A stretch of 64,000 bases of DNA from Methylophaga sulfidovorans (GTDB lineage Bacteria; Pseudomonadota; Gammaproteobacteria; Nitrosococcales; Methylophagaceae): the NCBI RefSeq assembly GCF_900114205.1, contig NZ_FOSH01000010.1:43157-107156 (forward strand), read 5' to 3'. Below the pieces are notes generated by a model. It had not been told where the DNA came from and made no database searches. It saw only the letters and a program-made list of their open reading frames with translations. Each line of letters begins with the position of its first letter. Within the stretch, counting starts at the first letter, position 1. Positions 37,740-46,393 of this stretch are shown here, one piece after another. The position numbers and the translations under genes were made by a program.

Positions 37740-38663
37740 ATGTTATTAGTGTTAGTGCAGATGGGCCTTCTTATTGTCTGTGGTTTTGCCTGGAAACAAT
37801 GGGCACCAAGACATATTCCTGCTCTGGCACATCGCCGCGCCTTAACCGATCTGGTTTTCTTTATTTTGCTGCCTGCACTGGTGCTTGATGTCATTTGGGG
37901 CGCACCGATTGATAAGACCTCACTGAAAATCTCTCTCACGGCGTTTTCCGGCCTAATCACAGCAGGCATTATCATGTGGTGTTTATTGCGGTTTATCAAA
38001 ACCACACCTGAACAAAAAGGCGCACTAATGCTGGCTGCAATCTTTCCGAATGTGACCTATCTTGGTTTACCGGTCACCAATCAGGTACTCGGCTCATGGA
38101 GTAACGCCATTGTGCTGCAATATGACTTATTTGCCTGCACACCAGCGTTGATGACCTTTGGTATTTTAATGGCGCATCATTACGGCGGGGCAGGCCAACA
38201 TAAAGTCCATCCCTTAAAAGAACTGACCAGAGTGCCTCCCTTGTGGGCGGTTGTGATCGCACTTTTATTAAATGTGCTGCATGTGCCACGTCCAGAACTG
38301 GTTCATCACACATTAACTACTTTATCGGGTGGTGTGGTGCCACTGATGCTGATTGCCTTGGGCATGAGTATTCGCTGGGATAGCTTACGACTACGTTATT
38401 TACCATTATTACTTCCAGTCGCCGTTATCACCTTATTACTGGTGCCGATTGCTGTATTTTTTACTGGTGGTTGGTTTGATCTGCCTGCGGATATCGCCTT
38501 GGCTGTAGTACTTTTGGCTGCAATGCCAACCATGGTGTTTGGTGTGGTGATCTGTGAACGTTATCAATTAGATAGTCCACTGTATGCTGCAGCAGTCACA
38601 TTGACGACCTTATTAAGCGTCGTCACGCTGCCTTTATGGTTTCATTATTTACCCGGCGTATAG
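37740..38663 (+). CDS. AEC-family transporter (auxin efflux carrier type)
   Basis: 307 aa, about ten hydrophobic helices in the two-half AEC/BASS-like arrangement. ADLVFFILLPALVLD-like LTDLVFFILLPALVLD, then NVTYLGLPVTNQVLG, the cross-over segment of the first half, and AMPTMVFGVVICERYQLDSP, its counterpart in the second half. Such proteins export organic acids or amino acids; substrate unknown. 3' end overlaps the CinA-like gene tail to tail by 19 nt. Confidence 0.88.
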   Translation: MLLVLVQMGLLIVCGFAWKQWAPRHIPALAHRRALTDLVFFILLPALVLDVIWGAPIDKTSLKISLTAFSGLITAGIIMWCLLRFIKTTPEQKGALMLAAIFPNVTYLGLPVTNQVLGSWSNAIVLQYDLFACTPALMTFGILMAHHYGGAGQHKVHPLKELTRVPPLWAVVIALLLNVLHVPRPELVHHTLTTLSGGVVPLMLIALGMSIRWDSLRLRYLPLLLPVAVITLLLVPIAVFFTGGWFDLPADIALAVVLLAAMPTMVFGVVICERYQLDSPLYAAAVTLTTLLSVVTLPLWFHYLPGV

Positions 38664-39394
38664 TCAGACCAGATAAAACCGGCTGCTTCAATGACAGCAA
38701 TCACGTGTTGCATGGCTTTCTCAATCTGTTCAGCGTCACCACGTAAGCTGAACTCAATCTGAGGTTCATCACCGAGTTTGGGTAAGCTTGATAATTTTAA
38801 CTGCGGATACTGGGCGACAATCTCATTCATTGTCGGCAGTAAATCTGACTCACGTGCTTTAGTAATAGTAATAATTCGTTCAGATTTTGGACGTAAGCCC
38901 TGTAAGTGGGGGTAATGCGTATCTAAAATCCATTCCAGCATAGGCCATGACATTTCCGGGAAGCCCGGCATAAAGTGATGGTTATCCAGATTAAAGCCCG
39001 GCACGCGATTGATAGTATTGGGAATGATGCGACTACCTTCCGGTAAATATCCCATCAAAATGCGATTAGGGTAGGCGGCTTCACCATACTGTCCTTCAAT
39101 TTCTTTGATAGCATCAGGATGTGGAACAATATCTACGCCTTTGACTAAAGCGGCGGTTTGACGGGTGCGATCATCAGGAGTGGCGCCAATACCGCCAAAG
39201 CTGAAGACCAGGTCAGGGCTCGACATAGAGAAACGTAAGGCGCGTTCTAATTGCTGGGGATCGTCACCGACAATCAGAGTCCAGCTCAGTTCTAAATCGC
39301 GTTTGGCCAGAACAGATTGTAAATGAGAGAAATGTTTATCCTGACGTTTGCCACTCAGAATTTCATCACCAATAATTAGCGCGCCAATATTCAT
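38645..39394 (-). CDS. CinA N-domain/MoaB-like molybdopterin-binding protein
   Basis: 249 aa. MNIGALIIGDEILSGKRQDK and LVFSFGGIGATPDDRT are the diagnostic MoCF_biosynth motifs of the CinA N-terminal (COG1058) domain, with PGFPEMSWPML further on. The C-terminal nicotinamide-nucleotide amidase domain of full CinA is absent, so it is the short form common in proteobacteria. Probably a nucleotide pyrophosphatase or salvage enzyme. The ATG abuts the truncated haemoglobin stop. Confidence 0.88.
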   Translation of the reverse strand: MNIGALIIGDEILSGKRQDKHFSHLQSVLAKRDLELSWTLIVGDDPQQLERALRFSMSSPDLVFSFGGIGATPDDRTRQTAALVKGVDIVPHPDAIKEIEGQYGEAAYPNRILMGYLPEGSRIIPNTINRVPGFNLDNHHFMPGFPEMSWPMLEWILDTHYPHLQGLRPKSERIITITKARESDLLPTMNEIVAQYPQLKLSSLPKLGDEPQIEFSLRGDAEQIEKAMQHVIAVIEAAGFIWSDYTPGK

Positions 39395-39792
39395 TATTCA
39401 GGGGTCTCCTGACGGTTACGCATAAAGTCAGCTGTCTGCACAAACGACGCCATCAGCTGTTCTGAAAATAAGGGAGCTAAATCCATCGACTTCAGTGCCT
39501 GAGCCATACAATACAGCCATTGATCACGTTCTTCGATACCAATAGAGTAGGGCAGATGCCGGGCTCTTAGCCGTGGATGGCCGTATTTGTCAGTATATAA
39601 AGGTGGACCACCTAACCAGCCAGTCAGAAACAAATATAATTTTTCTTCACTGATACTGATGTCTTTTGGATGATAGTCGCGAATATGCTGGGTCTGTGGA
39701 GTATTACACATAACCTCATAAAAGGTTTTGCATAATTGTCTGACACCGGCTTCGCCACCGACACGTTCATAGGGAGTTGCTATTTCAGCCAT
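39394..39792 (-). CDS. Group II truncated haemoglobin
   Basis: 132 aa from the ATG at 39792. TPYERVGGEAGVRQL at the A/B helix, PKDISISEEKLYLFLTGWLG then GHPRLRARHLPYSI with the proximal histidine, and DQWLYCMAQAL with the conserved G8 tryptophan are the TrHb2 signature. Binds haem and O2 or NO in the cytoplasm. It overlaps the CinA-like gene by one nucleotide and is probably co-transcribed with it. Confidence 0.92.
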   Translation of the reverse strand: MAEIATPYERVGGEAGVRQLCKTFYEVMCNTPQTQHIRDYHPKDISISEEKLYLFLTGWLGGPPLYTDKYGHPRLRARHLPYSIGIEERDQWLYCMAQALKSMDLAPLFSEQLMASFVQTADFMRNRQETPE

Positions 39793-39856
39793 AATTCCAT
39801 TCAACAAAAAAAGAGTAGTTTAACCTTGTTGTTGTACACGAGAAAGCCAATCAAGG

Positions 39857-39885
39857 TTGCGGGCTTGGACACAGACCGGGATAAT
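39857..39885 (+). promoter_or_regulatory. Candidate sigma-70 promoter of the Fae-like gene
   Basis: TTGCGG, 17-nt spacer, GATAAT, ending 38 nt before the ATG at 39924, which has AGGAGA upstream. Codon use of the gene is clean and its terminator strong, consistent with high expression. Confidence 0.5.
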
Positions 39886-39923
39886 TGGTTCATCTTTTAG
39901 CAATCCAACAGGAGAATTATCCT

Positions 39924-40472
39924 ATGAGCGATAGAATTGTAATGCGTACAGGTGAAGCATTAGTTGCCGGTGGCCCTGCTTTTACAGCGGCTGAGCCAGA
40001 AGTCGTAATCGGTGAATTAGACGGTCCTTTTGGTACCGCATTTGCTAACCTGATGGGCGACCAGGTCCAAGGTCACTCACGCGTATTAGCGCTAATGAAC
40101 ACTGACATGCAAGTTAAACCAGCAACATTAATGGTCAGTAAAGTCACTGTTAAGAAAACGGCTTACACCAACATTCTGATGGGTACAGTTCAAGGCGCAA
40201 TCGCTAACGGCGTATTAGATGCTGTTCGTAACGGCACTATTCCTAAAGAAAAAGCGAATGATTTAGGTATCATCGTTTCTGTTTGGTTGAACCCAAGCAT
40301 CGTGACTGTAGAAGACTTAGATCACGAAGCATTATTCAATATTCACCGCGAAGCGACTCGCCGTGCTATCGAAAAAGCAATGAATAACGAGCCAAGCATC
40401 GATTATTTATTGGAAAATCAAGATAAACTGGTACACAAATATTACCAGAAAGAACTTGATGCAAAAAAATAA
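39924..40472 (+). CDS. fae: Formaldehyde-activating enzyme family protein (Fae-like paralogue)
   Basis: 182 aa from the ATG at 39924 (AGGAGA 9 nt upstream). Fae-family segments: RTGEALVAGGPAF, GPFGTAFANLM, KPATLMVSKVTVKK, and AIANGVLDAVRNGTIPKEKA. Classical Fae condenses formaldehyde with tetrahydromethanopterin in methylotrophs. In Fae1 the segment after GEALVG carries a conserved His (GNEVAHID); here the equivalent reads AAEPEVVIGEL with no His, so this is probably a Fae2/Fae3-type paralogue of uncertain activity. Monocistronic: own promoter and terminator. Confidence 0.85.
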   Translation: MSDRIVMRTGEALVAGGPAFTAAEPEVVIGELDGPFGTAFANLMGDQVQGHSRVLALMNTDMQVKPATLMVSKVTVKKTAYTNILMGTVQGAIANGVLDAVRNGTIPKEKANDLGIIVSVWLNPSIVTVEDLDHEALFNIHREATRRAIEKAMNNEPSIDYLLENQDKLVHKYYQKELDAKK

Positions 40473-40540
40473 AAAACTGGAAACTCAATGAGTTAGCTGA
40501 GGTCTCTTTGTTAGAGGAGATATTCACAGCCTCAAGTTTT

Positions 40541-40579
40541 AAACGGTCTGTCTATTTAACTGGACAGACCGTTTTTTTT
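40541..40579 (+). terminator. Terminator of the Fae-like gene
   Basis: A perfect 12-bp stem (AAACGGTCTGTC, 10-nt loop, GACAGACCGTTT) followed by an unbroken T run. Confidence 0.93.
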
Positions 40580-40622
40580 GCCATGTATAATCGGTGGCAA
40601 TGAAAAAATATTCAAGGTAGAT

Positions 40623-41126
40623 ATGGACCTCTATTCCATTGATAAATTAATGCATGAAACCCGGCAGCTTGCGGCAAAATACCGTGAAGCGACAGGCAGC
40701 ACTTTACCGATTACCGGTGAGATAGCCCGTTTTGATGCCGCTCGTGCACTCAACCTTTCTTTGATTAATGATCCCAACAGCCCGATTGATGCTACCGGTA
40801 AAGAAGGGAGTCGTCAGGATAAGCGCATTATTATCAAAGGCCGTGCGATTTTTGATAGCAGTAAAGCCAGCCCGAGAATCGGACAACTAAATCCTGAGCA
40901 GGATTGGGATCTCGTTGTGTTAGTGCTGTTTGATGAGCACTATGAAGTCGATGAAATCTATGAAGCAAGCCGCGAAGCTATCGCAGAAGCCTTAGATAAT
41001 AAAAAAGACAGTAACCGTAAAAAACGCGGTGCCATGTCTATTGCTCAATTCAAAATTATCGGTGAACGGGTTTGGACTCGTGAAAATGGGCCAGAAACCG
41101 AAGTATGGGACAATCAGGACGATTAA
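40623..41126 (+). CDS. Conserved hypothetical protein (DUF6998-like)
   Basis: 167 aa from the ATG at 40623 (AAGGTAG 5 nt upstream). Opens MDLYSIDKLMHETRQLAAKY, then GEIARFDAARALNL, DKRIIIKGRAIFD and DWDLVVLVLFDEHYEVDEIY. The arrangement (E-A-R, then an IKGR strand, then a strand with DLVVLVLFD) faintly recalls a nuclease-like fold, but no catalytic set is certain. I recall such proteins as DUF6998, from memory. Precedes lemA by 15 nt and may share its transcript. Confidence 0.7.
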   Translation: MDLYSIDKLMHETRQLAAKYREATGSTLPITGEIARFDAARALNLSLINDPNSPIDATGKEGSRQDKRIIIKGRAIFDSSKASPRIGQLNPEQDWDLVVLVLFDEHYEVDEIYEASREAIAEALDNKKDSNRKKRGAMSIAQFKIIGERVWTRENGPETEVWDNQDD

Positions 41127-41141
41127 TCAGTTGAGGGAAAA

Positions 41142-41720
41142 TTGATGACTATTACCGGATTTATATTTTGGGCTTTCATTGCCGTTTCAATCGTCTACCT
41201 CATTATTATCTATAACAATCTGGTCAGCCTTAAACATAATGTCAGCAAAGCCTGGTCAAACATCGATGTCTTACTGAAGCAACGTCACGATGAACTACCT
41301 AAGCTGGTCGAAACCTGTCGTCAATATATGCAATATGAACAGGACACGCTGGAAAAAGTGATGCAGGCACGTGCATCTGTAGCAACAGCCCAACAAAAAG
41401 GTGATATTTCAGCTTTAGGCTCTGCTGAAGGTGCTTTACGAATGGGGCTCGGCAGTTTATTTGCCATTGCTGAAGCCTATCCGGAATTGAAAGCGGATCA
41501 GTCATTCCAGCATTTACAGGCACGGATTACTGGTTTGGAAAATAGTATTGCTGACCGACGTGAGTTTTATAATGAAAGCGTCAATATCAATAATGTCCGT
41601 ATCGAGCAGTTTCCGGACCTTATTCTGGCACGCTTTTTTGGCTTTAAATCATTTACCTTGCTTGAATTTACTTCCGAAGAACTTGTTGATCTGGATATCA
41701 AGAGTTTGTTTGAACGCTAG
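41142..41720 (+). CDS. lemA: LemA family membrane protein
   Basis: 192 aa. One N-terminal transmembrane helix (FIFWAFIAVSIVYLIIIYNN) and a cytoplasmic or periplasmic helical bundle: SLKHNVSKAWSNIDVLLKQR, DELPKLVETCRQYM, DRREFYNESVNINNVRIEQF, all diagnostic of LemA. Function is poorly known. Stop is directly followed by the GIDE-domain gene, its usual partner. Confidence 0.93.
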   Translation: MMTITGFIFWAFIAVSIVYLIIIYNNLVSLKHNVSKAWSNIDVLLKQRHDELPKLVETCRQYMQYEQDTLEKVMQARASVATAQQKGDISALGSAEGALRMGLGSLFAIAEAYPELKADQSFQHLQARITGLENSIADRREFYNESVNINNVRIEQFPDLILARFFGFKSFTLLEFTSEELVDLDIKSLFER

Positions 41721-42632
41721 ATGCAGGATTGGCTGGCTTCACTTTCTATTGAGATAAATAAACTCACTGTTACCGAGTTTTATATTGCTGCGGCTGTATT
41801 ATCGGTGATAGTGACAATATTGTTTTATCAGATGGTCAAACACTATAAATACGCGAGACTGATTGAAAATGTGCCCACAGCAAAAATCCGTTCAGCAGCA
41901 CAGGGTTATGTTGAGCTAATTGGTACGGCCAGCTTGATGGAAGGACCACCGATTGTTTCGCCGGTGTCAGGTACAAGATGTGTCTGGTTTCGCTATACCA
42001 TTGAAGAACAAGTCACTGAATATAAAGGAAAAGGGCGTATAAAATCGCGCTGGAAAGTCATCAAAAAACACAGCAGCGATGATATTTTCCTGTTAGATGA
42101 CAGCTCGGATCAGTGTGTAATTGACCCGGATGATGCCAATGTCATTACAAAACGAAAAAGTCGCTGGTATAAACGAGATAGCTTTCCTGCCCGTCGTTAT
42201 ACCGAGTGGACCATTCTGGAAGGGGATTACCTTTATGCACTGGGCGATTTTCAAACCGTTGCCAGCGTTGAAGATTCGAGTTTAAAGAACATGATGACAT
42301 CCACCTTAAAAGACTGGAAGAAGGATCCCAACGATCTTTTACATCGTTATGATACGAATCGTGATGGTCAGCTCAGTCAGCAAGAGTGGGAGCAGGCAAG
42401 ACACGATGCCCTCCAGCAGGCTAAAGCAAAAGTCGGTGCAATGGCACATGAAAAACCACTGAGTATACTTAAAGCGTCAACGCATAAAGACCAACCGTTT
42501 ATTTTATCTACAGAGTCAGAAGCGAACTTAATCAATCACCATAAAAGAATCGCTTATGCATGTGTATTTGGCTTTTTTATCGTGGGTATTTGCCTGGTAT
42601 GGATGATAAACCAACGAATAGGGATAGCATGA
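41721..42632 (+). CDS. GIDE-domain membrane protein with an EF-hand
   Basis: 303 aa. N-terminal helix (FYIAAAVLSVIVTILFYQMV) and C-terminal helix (IAYACVFGFFIVGICLVWMI). The central region GYVELIGTASLMEGPPIVSP, RCVWFRYTIEEQ and YTEWTILEGDYLYALGDF matches the GIDE domain (named for a eukaryotic mitochondrial E3 ligase; no RING here). Residues 211-222, DTNRDGQLSQQE, are a canonical Ca2+-binding EF-hand loop. Operon partner of lemA; the yoaA start overlaps its stop by 4 nt. Confidence 0.85.
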   Translation: MQDWLASLSIEINKLTVTEFYIAAAVLSVIVTILFYQMVKHYKYARLIENVPTAKIRSAAQGYVELIGTASLMEGPPIVSPVSGTRCVWFRYTIEEQVTEYKGKGRIKSRWKVIKKHSSDDIFLLDDSSDQCVIDPDDANVITKRKSRWYKRDSFPARRYTEWTILEGDYLYALGDFQTVASVEDSSLKNMMTSTLKDWKKDPNDLLHRYDTNRDGQLSQQEWEQARHDALQQAKAKVGAMAHEKPLSILKASTHKDQPFILSTESEANLINHHKRIAYACVFGFFIVGICLVWMINQRIGIA

Positions 42633-44539
42633 TCGAACGTATTGATGAACTATTTGAAGACAATGGTTTATTATCAAAACACATTTCAGGTTACACCAGT
42701 AGAACGCAGCAGCTAGAGATGGCCAGGCAGGTTGGTGAGGCCTTAACGCATGGCGATATTCTTATTGCTGAAGCCGGTACAGGTACTGGCAAAACATTTG
42801 CCTACCTCGCACCAGCCATGCTTTCCGGACAGAAAGTGTTTATATCAACGGGCACAAAAAACCTACAAGATCAATTATTTAACAAAGACTTACCGAAACT
42901 TCGTGAAGTACTTTCAGTGCCATTAAAAACGGCTTTATTAAAAGGTCGTAGTAATTATCTTTGCCATCATCGTCTTGGATTATCTGAATCTGAACCCGGT
43001 CAGCAATACCACCAACACGCGCTGCAAACCTTGCGCGAGTGGAGTGGCAAAACGGCAACAGGTGATTTAAGTGAAACGGATCTATTAGAAGAAAACTCAC
43101 CACTATGGCCTAAAGTCACCTCAACGGTTGATAACTGTCTTGGCCAGCAATGTCCACAATATGACGAATGTTTTATTGTTGAAGCCAGACGTAAAGCGCA
43201 GGAAGCCGATATTGTTGTAGTAAATCATCATTTATTGATGTCAGATATGGCGCTTAAGTCGTCTGGCCAGGGCGAGGTTTTACCTGATGCCGATGCCTAT
43301 ATCATTGATGAGGCCCATCAACTTCCTGCCATTGCCAGTCAATTTCTCGGCCATCGGGTCAGTAGTCACCAAATTCAAGAGTTAAGCCGCGACAGTATTC
43401 GTGAAATGGAAGCTGAAGCGACGGATATGAACGATATTCGCAGCGCGGCAGAACAACTGGAAAACCGTTTACATCAATTTAATATGTCCTTGGGTGAACA
43501 TGAGCAACGCGTTCCCTGGCAACCCGTGTTAGAAAAGTCTAAAGATATTATAGAAAAGCTTGATATCTTATTGGAATCATTAGAAAAGCTAGAAATTCAA
43601 CTTGATTCTGCCACCGAGCGGGGCAGAGGATTAGAACAGTGTCATCAACGTTGTCAGGAACTGATTGAACGTCTGTCTTTATTTCAGCAAAACGAACAAA
43701 CAGATTTAGTTTTATGGCTGGATAACCGTAGTTCGAGTTTTATTTTGCATGCCACACCACAAGAAGTCAGCCAGTATTTCCAAACATGGATAAAAGATAA
43801 ACCGCAGGCCTGGATCTTCACTTCAGCCACACTCACCGTGGCAGGTAAATTTAATAACTTTACTCATCAGTTAGGTTTGGAAGATCCGATCACAGCCAGT
43901 TGGCAGAGCCCATTTGATTATGGCAAACAAAGCTTGCTTTATATGCCAACGATTCCGGTTGAACCATCAAACCCGAAATACAATAGTCATGTCGCAGAAG
44001 TCGCTAAATCCGTAATTGAGCATAGTCAGGGACGAATCTTTTTATTATTCACTAGTTACAAAGCGATGCATGAAGTTGCTGAGGCGTTGAAGGAATCTGA
44101 TTACCCTGTGCTGGTGCAAGGCTCAGGGGCTAAAACGCAGCTGCTCGAAGAGTTTCGTAGTCACGGTAATGCTATTTTACTGGGCACCAATAGTTTCTGG
44201 GAAGGAGTAGATGTCCGTGGCGAAGCCTTATCCTGCGTGTTGATTGATAAAATTCCTTTTGCATCGCCAGGTGATCCGGTACTGGAAGCTCGTATTAATG
44301 ATTTAAAAGAGCGGGGTGGTAATCCCTTTAGAACGATCCAAATCCCTGCTGCCGTTATTCAGCTGAAACAAGGAATTGGTCGTTTGATTCGTGACACCCA
44401 TGATTCGGGTGTGTTGGTATTGTGCGATCCACGCTTTTTGAGTAAACCTTACGGCAAAGTATTTATGCGTAGCTTACCGCCGATGCCGATCAGTCAGAAT
44501 ATTGAAGATGTGGAAAGCTTTTTTGCCAGCCACTCTTAA
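42629..44539 (+). CDS. yoaA: DinG-family Fe-S helicase YoaA
   Basis: 636 aa from the ATG at 42629 that overlaps the upstream TGA. XPD-like helicase: Q-motif region SRTQQLEMARQVGEAL, Walker A AEAGTGTGKTFAYL, four Cys of the Fe-S cluster (YLCHHR, DNCLGQQCPQYDEC), DEAH box IIDEAHQLP, TSATLT, FWEGVDVRG and QGIGRLIRD. YoaA is involved in repair of stalled forks, with HolC in E. coli. Coupling to lemA-GIDE is unexplained. Confidence 0.92.
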   Translation: MIERIDELFEDNGLLSKHISGYTSRTQQLEMARQVGEALTHGDILIAEAGTGTGKTFAYLAPAMLSGQKVFISTGTKNLQDQLFNKDLPKLREVLSVPLKTALLKGRSNYLCHHRLGLSESEPGQQYHQHALQTLREWSGKTATGDLSETDLLEENSPLWPKVTSTVDNCLGQQCPQYDECFIVEARRKAQEADIVVVNHHLLMSDMALKSSGQGEVLPDADAYIIDEAHQLPAIASQFLGHRVSSHQIQELSRDSIREMEAEATDMNDIRSAAEQLENRLHQFNMSLGEHEQRVPWQPVLEKSKDIIEKLDILLESLEKLEIQLDSATERGRGLEQCHQRCQELIERLSLFQQNEQTDLVLWLDNRSSSFILHATPQEVSQYFQTWIKDKPQAWIFTSATLTVAGKFNNFTHQLGLEDPITASWQSPFDYGKQSLLYMPTIPVEPSNPKYNSHVAEVAKSVIEHSQGRIFLLFTSYKAMHEVAEALKESDYPVLVQGSGAKTQLLEEFRSHGNAILLGTNSFWEGVDVRGEALSCVLIDKIPFASPGDPVLEARINDLKERGGNPFRTIQIPAAVIQLKQGIGRLIRDTHDSGVLVLCDPRFLSKPYGKVFMRSLPPMPISQNIEDVESFFASHS

Positions 44540-44545
44540 CACGGT

Positions 44546-44923
44546 CTAGTTCAGATCAGCTGCATACTCTTTTAAGACTTCAAGCGGAATAACTTCAGTT
44601 GCACGCTGATGTGTTGCTGCAAGATGAATTTTGGGTGCCATATCATGTTCATAGGCTTCCAACCAACGTTGAGCACATAAACACCAACGGTCACCGGGTT
44701 TTAATCCAGGAAAGCCAAACTCTTTCACCGGTGTGGTCAAATCATTACCACGAAAACGCGAATATTCCAGAAATGCCTGACTGACTTGTACACATACTGT
44801 GTGCTGACCATAGTCAACATCACTGGTATTACAACATCCATCACGATAAAAACCCGTGAGCGGATCTTCACTACAGCTTTCTAATTTTTCACCAAAGACA
44901 TTCAAAGACTCATCAATATCCAT
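44546..44923 (-). CDS. DUF2237 family protein
   Basis: 125 aa from the ATG at 44923; a GTG at 44935 overlapping the upstream stop (TAGTG) is an alternative. Highly conserved blocks NVFGEKLESCSEDPLTGFYR, GCCNTSDVDYG, HTVCVQVS, FLEYSRFRGNDLTTP and KPGDRWCLCAQRWLEA define DUF2237. Many conserved cysteines suggest metal or redox chemistry. Function unknown. Translated with the pterin dehydratase gene. Confidence 0.9.
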   Translation of the reverse strand: MDIDESLNVFGEKLESCSEDPLTGFYRDGCCNTSDVDYGQHTVCVQVSQAFLEYSRFRGNDLTTPVKEFGFPGLKPGDRWCLCAQRWLEAYEHDMAPKIHLAATHQRATEVIPLEVLKEYAADLN

Positions 44924-44934
44924 GCATTTTTCCA

Positions 44935-45318
44935 CTAATCATATTTAATGTATTTAAAGCGAGCATCATCTGGTGTACCAACTAAGGCACCTTCATCAAG
45001 ACCAGGCTGCCACATCACCACTTCTTCAAATTTTTTCGCCAACTCAAAATCTTTATCGGTAATACCTTTAGCAGCATGGTTGGTCAGTTTGACGATAACA
45101 AAGGCGTAAGACACGGTTAAATCGGGATGGTGAAAGCCCGCCTCAGCCAAATGACCAATGGTATTGACCACCATTAAGGTACTTTTCCAGCCACTGGTTT
45201 TGTATTTGCGACGAATCCAACCGTTCTCTAAATACCAATGCGGAAGCTCCTGTTTTAAACGTGCCTCAACTTCTTCATCTGTATAGGTTTTTTCTGTACC
45301 ATCTTCACGCCAGCCCAT
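44935..45318 (-). CDS. Pterin-4a-carbinolamine dehydratase
   Basis: 127 aa, full length for the PhhB/DCoH family. GWIRRKYKTSGWKSTLMVVN, LAEAGFHHPDLTVSYAFVIV and LTNHAAKGITDKDFELAKKF carry the conserved histidine pair (HHPD) and the distal His of the active site. It dehydrates 4a-hydroxytetrahydrobiopterin formed by aromatic amino-acid hydroxylases, or acts in molybdopterin metabolism. No hydroxylase gene is nearby. Confidence 0.93.
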   Translation of the reverse strand: MGWREDGTEKTYTDEEVEARLKQELPHWYLENGWIRRKYKTSGWKSTLMVVNTIGHLAEAGFHHPDLTVSYAFVIVKLTNHAAKGITDKDFELAKKFEEVVMWQPGLDEGALVGTPDDARFKYIKYD

Positions 45319-45454
45319 AACTTACTCCTTATCTATATATATGTTCACACCAGTTATACAGAAATGAAATCATGAGTCAAAAACAGATGAGGGTTTGTAA
45401 GCCAGGCAGGTAAGCGTAAGATACATACTCACCAAGTAATAAAAGAGGTTTTTT

Positions 45455-46273
45455 ATGACAGATCAAACAAGTTTTAAGGATGCGGGATTTCTATCAGAGC
45501 AATCACGGACTGGCACGCTCAGTGTAGAAATGCACCAAACCCCACAATACCTTGTTTGTGAAGATCTAAGTCAGCTCGGGCAATCGATTTTAAATCGCTG
45601 TCGCATCCGTCCCGATGATAAAAATGAAGTCTACTTAAGCCTCTATTTCCAGCGTATGTTGTCACACTTCCAATCTATTCTGCTAATGGCCGAACGAGGC
45701 ATGATTCATGAAACAGAAATCATGTCACGCTGTTTGCTGGAAACCTTATTTAATCTCGCAGCGTTTTATCGTCATGAAGACTTTCTTGAAGCCATGACAG
45801 ACGGCGATACGGATCAAAGAAGGGAAGTTCTGACCCGCTTTTATCTAAAGCAGCTCGAGATTCATGCTTTAACAGAGCAGGAAATGGACGATTTAGAACG
45901 CATGATAAATAGTGCTGATGAAATTAACCGTGGTGATGTCAGTACCGCCATCAAAGCTGAAATGGCGGGCTTGATGAGTGAATACCGTACCGAATATGCA
46001 TTTTTAAGTGAAACTGTTCACTGCCGAATTCATTCTGTTGAACAAGATCTGGAAATGGATGATCACCAGATCATCGTTGGCATTGCCACACGTGCTGAAG
46101 ACACGAACCGTTTAGCCAGTTTATTAATGAATGCTGCTGACTACCTGATAGATGGAATATCCATCATTCTTGAACTACATAAACAACCTGAACAATTAGC
46201 TCACTTTGAACAGATCAAAAGACAAGTACAAAAAGTTTGGCAAAACACGACTGTTAAAGTCGCACACCGTTAA
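45455..46273 (+). CDS. DUF5677-like conserved protein
   Basis: 272 aa, all-helical. Central segment RMLSHFQSILLMAERGMIHE, RCLLETLFNLAAFYR then EYRTEYAFLSETVHCRIHS is the pattern I associate with DUF5677 (helical proteins with R-x-x-E...H motifs found in accessory and defence-rich regions). No clear catalytic site. An AGAGG ribosome site stands before the ATG, and a strong terminator at 46360 ends the transcript. It marks the left edge of the small accessory island. Confidence 0.7.
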   Translation: MTDQTSFKDAGFLSEQSRTGTLSVEMHQTPQYLVCEDLSQLGQSILNRCRIRPDDKNEVYLSLYFQRMLSHFQSILLMAERGMIHETEIMSRCLLETLFNLAAFYRHEDFLEAMTDGDTDQRREVLTRFYLKQLEIHALTEQEMDDLERMINSADEINRGDVSTAIKAEMAGLMSEYRTEYAFLSETVHCRIHSVEQDLEMDDHQIIVGIATRAEDTNRLASLLMNAADYLIDGISIILELHKQPEQLAHFEQIKRQVQKVWQNTTVKVAHR

Positions 46274-46286
46274 AAATAGCCTTTTT

Positions 46287-46345
46287 CAAATTTTAAAATC
46301 TACAGGGTAATTACCCGAATTTATATTCAGATTTTAAATTTTGAA
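46287..46345 (+). repeat. ~60-bp inverted repeat, left copy
   Basis: An AT-rich block CAAATTTTAAAATCT, then CAGGGTAATTACCCG, then CAGATTTTAAATTTTGAA. Internally it has a perfect palindrome GGGTAATTACCC and its two ends are loosely complementary. The reverse complement aligns over its whole length with 46996-47058, with only a handful of differences. Confidence 0.85.
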
Positions 46346-46359
46346 CGTACAAAGAGAAG

Positions 46360-46393
46360 GGGGCGGTTATCTAAATTAACCGCTCCTTTTTTT
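46360..46393 (+). terminator. Terminator of the DUF5677-like gene
   Basis: Stem GGGGCGGTTA / TAACCGCTCC (one G-U pair), 7-nt loop, then seven Ts. It overlaps the 3' end of the convergent HTH gene. Confidence 0.88.
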
